Positions 60,092-64,000 of a stretch of DNA of 64,000 bases are shown here, in pieces. The notes beneath the pieces were generated by a model. The model had not been told where the DNA came from and searched no databases. It worked only from the letters and a program-made list of their open reading frames with translations. Location: contig NZ_CP121666.1 of assembly GCF_029714325.1 (NCBI RefSeq), positions 6,851,001 to 6,915,000 on the forward strand, written 5' to 3'. This DNA comes from Bradyrhizobium sp. CB1717. Its GTDB lineage: Bacteria > Pseudomonadota > Alphaproteobacteria > Rhizobiales > Xanthobacteraceae. The position numbers were made by a program, and so were the translations under genes. Position 1 is the first letter of the stretch. Each line of letters starts with the position of its first letter.

Positions 60092-61125
60092 ACCCGCAGA
60101 ACGCCCCGCAGACCAGCCGCTGTGCCGAGCAGGATGCCCGCGACCGCGATGAACGACCCCAGCGCGAGGGTCGAAACGCCCGTGAGCCCCTGCCCGATCG
60201 AGCAGCCGAACGCCATCACGCCGCCGATCCCCATCAGCGCAGCACCGGCGCCTGAGCGCAGCATGTGGCGTGGCGATGAATAGCCTTCGAGCTTGAAGCG
60301 GCCGGTCGCGAGCGCCGTCACCAGACTCCCGGCGAAGACGCCGGCCACCGTCGCGATGCCAAAATTCAGCGTCAGGCCGGTCGAAAGCATGGCGTATTGC
60401 AGGGCATCCGCGATCGGCGCGATGAAGGTGAGCGAGGTCACGGGAATCGGATTGAAGTCGTCGGCGCCGAGATAGCCGGTGACCAGCCAGCCGCCGGCGA
60501 CGAGGAGGCCCACGATGATGCCGGCTACGATCTGGCCGGGCGAGCGGCGGAACGCCGGATGCGCGAAAGCGAACAGGATCAGCGCAACGACAATCGTCGC
60601 AGCGGCAAGCGAGCGTGAAAGTGCTTCCGTCAGACCGAACATCGCCAGCACGGACGGCAGCGAATTCGCGTTGACCGTGGTTTGCGAGGCCTGGACCAGC
60701 GCGATACGCGCCGGTGCGATCAGGCCCTTGAGCGTCATCTGCGCAGCAATCGCCAGCACAATCACCACGACGAAGGAGCGGAGATTGCCGCGCCCCAGCA
60801 GCACCAGGGCGCGCGAGCCGCAGCCGTTCGACAGCACCATGCCGTAGCCAAACAGCAGGCCGCCAAGGAACAGCACCGGCACCGAGAAGGTCTGTTGCAA
60901 GTAGATCGACTTGCCGAGATCGACGGTGCCGCTGCCGGCGAGGAGCTGGCTCGCGGCAATCGCGACCGCAATGGCCAGCGCGTAGGTCCGCCCCAGCCGC
61001 CCATCGCCGTCCGCCAGAAAGCCGCGCATGCTGCTCATCAGGCAGAAGCCGCTGAGCAGGCCCACGGCGCCGTAGACGAGGCCAATGACGAGGCCGGCAA
61101 GGATGACGAGCTGGGTGGATTCCAT
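60070..61125 (-). CDS. YeeE/YedE family sulfur-compound transporter (TsuA-like), 351 aa
   Basis: A polytopic inner-membrane protein of two sulphur-transport domains. Three conserved cysteines line the pathway in known thiosulfate transporters of this family, and all are here: C28 (GLLSGFCLMSSMRG), C102 (MVLSNGCGSRALVLLG) and C308 (VMAFGCSIGQGLTG). LFLGGLLFGYGMVL and GQIVAGIIVGLLVAGG are TM segments. Import of thiosulfate or a related sulfur species is therefore likely. It is convergent with the DMT gene (22-bp overlap of 3' ends) and not next to sulfur-oxidation genes. Confidence 0.9.
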   Translation of the reverse strand: MESTQLVILAGLVIGLVYGAVGLLSGFCLMSSMRGFLADGDGRLGRTYALAIAVAIAASQLLAGSGTVDLGKSIYLQQTFSVPVLFLGGLLFGYGMVLSNGCGSRALVLLGRGNLRSFVVVIVLAIAAQMTLKGLIAPARIALVQASQTTVNANSLPSVLAMFGLTEALSRSLAAATIVVALILFAFAHPAFRRSPGQIVAGIIVGLLVAGGWLVTGYLGADDFNPIPVTSLTFIAPIADALQYAMLSTGLTLNFGIATVAGVFAGSLVTALATGRFKLEGYSSPRHMLRSGAGAALMGIGGVMAFGCSIGQGLTGVSTLALGSFIAVAGILLGTAAGLRGVLRVQPLAVA

Positions 61126-61154
61126 CGGTTGTTCTCAGACCTCTCACCATTCTC

Positions 61155-61235
61155 CGTCATTGCGAGCGCAGCGAAGCAGTCCAGCCTGTCTCCGCGGATG
61201 CATTTCTGGATTGCTTCGCTGCGCTCGCAATGACG
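61155..61235. repeat. Intergenic palindromic repeat, CATTGCGAGCGCAGCGAAGC family
   Basis: CGTCATTGCGAGCGCAGCGA pairs with TCGCTGCGCTCGCAATGACG, with inner AGTCCAG / CTGGATTG. It fills the gap between the MDR and YeeE/YedE genes, which run in the same direction, and may separate their transcription. Confidence 0.93.
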
Positions 61236-61240
61236 GTGTG

Positions 61241-62245
61241 TTACGGCTTCAGGATCACCCTGTCGCGCGAGGAGCCGGCGACGGCGACGTACGCCTCCTT
61301 GGCGCGCTCCAGCGGATAGATCGCATTCGCGTTGATCGGAAACGGCTTCAGATGGCCGCTCGCAAAGCCGGGTCCGAGATCGCGCAGCACCGCGCCCGTC
61401 GCGGCAGACGACAGGCCGAGCGTGTCAATGCCGACATAGGTGTGCTGGCCCCGGTAGAATTCCAGGATGTTGAACTGCACGATGCGGTCAATCGCGGCGA
61501 TCAGGATCTGGCGGCCGCGCAAGGCGAGCGACTTGTGCGCCGCCTGGAAATAGGGATCGCCGACCGTGTTGAAGACGATGTCGGCGCCCTTGCCGCCGGT
61601 CAATTCGCGCACGCGCGTGGCAACGTCGGCGGCGGAGGCGTCGATCACCTCGATGGGCGCGTTGGCGTGGCCTTCATAAGCTTCCGCCTTGCGCACCACG
61701 CCGATGACGCGCACCCCCTGCCAGGTCGCGATCTGCACTGCGGCCTGCCCGACCTTGCCGTTGACGCCGAACACCAGGACGGTCTCGCCACTCTTCGGCA
61801 CGCCGGCACGGCGAAAGCCTTCCATCGCGGTGACGAAGGGCACGCCGATGCCGGCGGCCTCTTCCCAGGACACCGTCTTGGGCTTCTCCACGACCGCGTC
61901 GGCCTCGACGACGAGATGGGTTGCGTGGGTGCCGTCGCGTCGGATGCCGAGATCACCGGACGAGCCGAACACTTCGCGCCCCGTTGTGCCGGCGGGCCCG
62001 TCGATCACCACGCCGGCGTAGTCGCGGCCGGGGGTCCGGGGGAACACGGCATAGGCCATCAGCCCGGTCGCGGCCTTGACGTCGGAGGGATTGACGGCGG
62101 CGGCCTTCACCTCGATCAGGAGATCGTTCGGACCGCGCGTGAGCGTCTGGCGCTCCACGCCAGGTGCAAGCGCCGCGGCGTTTTCAGCTTTGGCGTTGAG
62201 GCGCACACAGCGCGCTTCGACGGTTTTGGCATCGGCTGGCGACAT
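61241..62245 (-). CDS. Zinc-free MDR family oxidoreductase (quinone oxidoreductase-like), 334 aa
   Basis: Medium-chain dehydrogenase/reductase fold: catalytic-domain start LLIEVKAAAVNPSDVKAATG, GRDYAGVVIDGPAG, then the NADPH-binding VLVFGVNGKVGQAAVQIATW (about residues 157-176) and GKGADIVFNTVGDPYF. The usual zinc-binding cysteines are absent, so it is of the quinone oxidoreductase/enoyl reductase type. It could reduce an enone, quinone or enoyl-CoA. It begins at 62245, directly after a hairpin and a TCTTTTC run at the 3' side of paaK, so its expression may depend on read-through. The N-terminal 25 residues are atypically long. Confidence 0.85.
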   Translation of the reverse strand: MSPADAKTVEARCVRLNAKAENAAALAPGVERQTLTRGPNDLLIEVKAAAVNPSDVKAATGLMAYAVFPRTPGRDYAGVVIDGPAGTTGREVFGSSGDLGIRRDGTHATHLVVEADAVVEKPKTVSWEEAAGIGVPFVTAMEGFRRAGVPKSGETVLVFGVNGKVGQAAVQIATWQGVRVIGVVRKAEAYEGHANAPIEVIDASAADVATRVRELTGGKGADIVFNTVGDPYFQAAHKSLALRGRQILIAAIDRIVQFNILEFYRGQHTYVGIDTLGLSSAATGAVLRDLGPGFASGHLKPFPINANAIYPLERAKEAYVAVAGSSRDRVILKP

Positions 62246-62270
62246 GAAAAGACCCGCGATTTCTCGCGGG
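62245..62270 (-). terminator. Hairpin with T-run between paaK and the MDR gene
   Basis: CCCGCGA (62253-62259) and TCGCGGG (62264-62270) form a 7-bp stem. On the minus strand it is followed by TCTTTTC and then immediately by the MDR start codon. It can act as an intrinsic terminator for paaK or as an attenuator of the MDR gene, since no other ribosome-binding site is visible. Confidence 0.65.
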
Positions 62271-62309
62271 CCTTGTCGCCTTTGGGGCCGGTCGAGTCAA
62301 TCCGTCAAG

Positions 62310-63641
62310 TCAGTCCTTGGGCCGCTTGTCATAGAGCCGCTTGGCCTTGCCGAGCGAGCGCTCCAGCGTGGCCGGCGCGACCACCTGCACCCTCGAGCTG
62401 ATCCCGATCGTGTTCTTGATGTGAGCCGAGATCCGGTCGGCATGGTCGACGAGACCCCGTCCGTCCCAGCTCTCGGGCCGAGCCTCGGCAATGATGGTCA
62501 GTTCGTCCATCCGGCCTTCGCGGGTCAGTTCGAGGATGAAATGGCCGCCGCACCAGTCGGTGGCGAGCAGCACCTCCTCGATCTGGGTCGGGAACAGATT
62601 GACGCCGCGCAGGATGATCATGTCGTCCGAGCGGCCCGTGACCTTCTCCATCCGCCGCATGCCCGGCCGCGCCGTGCCCGGCAGCAGCCGCGTCAGGTCG
62701 CGGGTGCGATAGCGGATCACCGGAAAGGCCTCCTTGGTGAGCGAAGTGAAGACCAGCTCGCCCTTCTCGCCGTCCGGCAGCACCGCACCCGTCTGAGGAT
62801 CGATCACTTCGGGATAGAAATGATCCTCCCAGATGTGCAGGCCGTCCTTGGTCTCGATGCACTCCTGCGCGACACCCGGCCCGATCACCTCGGACAGGCC
62901 GTAGATGTCGGTCGCATCCATGTCGAAGGCGTCCTCGATCTCGCCGCGCATCGCATTGGTCCAGGGCTCGGCGCCGAAGATGCCAACCTTGAGCGAACAC
63001 TGGCGCGGATCCAGCTTCTGGCGTTTGAACTCGTCGAGAATCGCCAGCATGTAGCTCGGCGTCACCGTGATGATGTCGGGCCGGAAATCGTTGATGAGCT
63101 GCACCTGCCGCTCGGTCATGCCGCCGGAGATCGGCACCACCGTGCAGCCGAGTTTTTCGGCGCCGTAGTGCACCCCCAATCCGCCGGTGAAGAGCCCGTA
63201 GCCGTAGGCATTGTGGATGATCATGCCGGTGCGGCCGCCGGCGGCGCGGATGGAGCGCGCCATCACCTCGGACCAGGTGTCGATGTCACGTTGGGTGTAG
63301 CCCACCACGATCGGCTTACCGGTCGTGCCGGAAGAGGCATGCACCCGCACCAGCTTCTCGCGCGGCACGGCGAACATGTTGAAGGGATAGTTGTCGCGCA
63401 GGTCCGTCTTCACCGTGAACGGAAATCTTGCGAGATCGGAGAGCTCGCGAAAATCGGACGGATGCACGCCGGCCTTGTCGAACGCCTTGCGGTAATGCGC
63501 GACGTTGTCGTAGGCGTGCTTCAGCGACCAGGCCAGCCGCTGCGTCTGCAGCGCCATGAGCTCGTCGCGCGATGCGCGCTCATGCGCATCCATCTCGGCA
63601 CTATAGCTGCTGGCACCTTCCTTGCGCCTCGTCAGAGCCAT
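62310..63641 (-). CDS. paaK: Phenylacetate-CoA ligase, 443 aa
   Basis: PaaK activates phenylacetate to phenylacetyl-CoA with ATP, the first step of aerobic phenylacetate degradation. The P-loop VRVHASSGTTGKPIVVGYT (residues about 98-116) and the mid-protein GLGVHYGAEKLGCTVVPISG, GIFGAEPWTNAMR and DIYGLSEVIGPGV are typical. The C-terminal region RSDDMIILRGVNLFPTQIEE ends with SLGKAKRLYDKRP. Length matches PaaK. A 63-bp gap with a hairpin follows. The paaI homologue lies just upstream on the same strand, so a paa gene group probably continues beyond the right edge. Confidence 0.95.
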   Translation of the reverse strand: MALTRRKEGASSYSAEMDAHERASRDELMALQTQRLAWSLKHAYDNVAHYRKAFDKAGVHPSDFRELSDLARFPFTVKTDLRDNYPFNMFAVPREKLVRVHASSGTTGKPIVVGYTQRDIDTWSEVMARSIRAAGGRTGMIIHNAYGYGLFTGGLGVHYGAEKLGCTVVPISGGMTERQVQLINDFRPDIITVTPSYMLAILDEFKRQKLDPRQCSLKVGIFGAEPWTNAMRGEIEDAFDMDATDIYGLSEVIGPGVAQECIETKDGLHIWEDHFYPEVIDPQTGAVLPDGEKGELVFTSLTKEAFPVIRYRTRDLTRLLPGTARPGMRRMEKVTGRSDDMIILRGVNLFPTQIEEVLLATDWCGGHFILELTREGRMDELTIIAEARPESWDGRGLVDHADRISAHIKNTIGISSRVQVVAPATLERSLGKAKRLYDKRPKD

Positions 63642-63681
63642 GCTCGTTTCCCCACATTGGTTTGTTTTTTCTTATTTGGTC

Positions 63682-64000
63682 TTATTGATCTTGCGCCGGC
63701 AGCCACGTGCCGGGAATGACGCGCGAATGCCCGCGGAATTCGGCGATGACGGTATCGCCCGCGGTTACGCGCACGTCGTAAATGCCCGAGCGGCCGCCGC
63801 GGGCGATCTCCCGCGCCTTCGCTACGAGGCGCTCGCCGAGCCTGCCGGGCTTGATGAAGGTGATCTGCCCCTGCGCCGCCACGACGCGCTCATTGTGCGA
63901 GTTGCAGGCAAAGGCGAACGCGGAATCGGCAAGGGTGAAGATGAAGCCGCCGTGGGCGATGCGCTGGCCATTGACCATGTCCGGCCGCACCGTCATCGCG
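63682..64000 (-). CDS. paaI: PaaI thioesterase, 5' part missing (runs off right edge)
   Basis: The frame is open to the right edge and the visible 106 codons lack the normal N-terminal helix. VNGQRIAHGGFIFTLADSAF followed by AFACNSHNERVVAA is the hotdog-fold active-site helix of PaaI (HGG with the downstream acidic residue D). The C-terminal half, ITFIKPGRLGERLVAKAREI and DTVIAEFRGHSRVIPGTWL, completes the fold. PaaI hydrolyses ring-hydroxylated phenylacetyl-CoA shunt products. It precedes paaK by 40 bp on the same strand, supporting one operon. I do not treat the ATG at 63996 as the true start. Confidence 0.92.
   Translation of the reverse strand, partial: AMTVRPDMVNGQRIAHGGFIFTLADSAFAFACNSHNERVVAAQGQITFIKPGRLGERLVAKAREIARGGRSGIYDVRVTAGDTVIAEFRGHSRVIPGTWLPAQDQ

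Noticed and set aside
62220..63719. A 547-codon plus-strand open frame opposite paaK
   Set aside because: Contains no domain and mirrors a full-length, typical PaaK.

Overview
The window looks like chromosomal DNA of a Bradyrhizobium-type alphaproteobacterium (Bradyrhizobium/Rhodopseudomonas group). The reasons are the high G+C, the crowded acyl-CoA and ABC-importer gene content, split aap-type amino-acid transporter genes, and many families of 70-140 bp palindromic intergenic repeats. No rRNA, tRNA, transposase, phage or CRISPR feature was seen, and almost every gene is an intact metabolic, transport or regulatory gene. Assignments rest on motifs and remembered family features; no database search was possible.

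1-19.7 kb is an acyl-CoA catabolism island. It holds two acyl-CoA synthetases, three crotonases (one PaaG-type), two acyl-CoA dehydrogenases, two SDRs, a VOC protein, a YghU-type GST, a Baeyer-Villiger-type flavin monooxygenase, a nitronate monooxygenase and a thiolase-like protein without the usual nucleophile. Within it, a DUF6285 protein, an APH-family kinase and an ACAD10/11-type dehydrogenase resemble the LvaAB/LvaC route that removes the hydroxyl of 4-hydroxyacyl-CoA through a phosphorylated intermediate.

19.7-30.1 kb carries an RND permease with its adaptor, a chemotaxis receptor followed by a clear intrinsic terminator, and a tetronate (threonate) pathway: ltnD-otnI-otnK on the minus strand and divergent otnC.

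30.3-41.5 kb is the best candidate for an undescribed system. A hydrophobic-amino-acid-type ABC importer (substrate-binding protein and livHMGF) lies downstream of a D-glutamate-cyclase/DUF1445 gene. A LysR regulator diverges from it and is followed by an N-carbamoyl-amino-acid-type Zn hydrolase, a 2-hydroxyacid dehydrogenase and an Ldh-family oxidoreductase. A perfect LysR-type palindrome sits between the two arms.

41.6-52.1 kb has a tartrate/malate-type dehydrogenase, a triad-less SDR, an amidase, a small secreted protein, aapQM-like permeases, an RpiR regulator with an operator over its start codon, a class III aminotransferase, an aapJ-like binding protein and a one-cysteine racemase homologue. 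No ATPase for the aap-type importer is present.

52-64 kb has a TetR-controlled ferredoxin/P450/MHS transporter/molybdoenzyme/hydrolase-OsmC operon, a MocR regulator facing a DMT exporter with phased direct repeats between them, a YeeE/YedE sulfur transporter, a quinone-oxidoreductase-like MDR protein, paaK, and the 3' part of paaI at the right edge.
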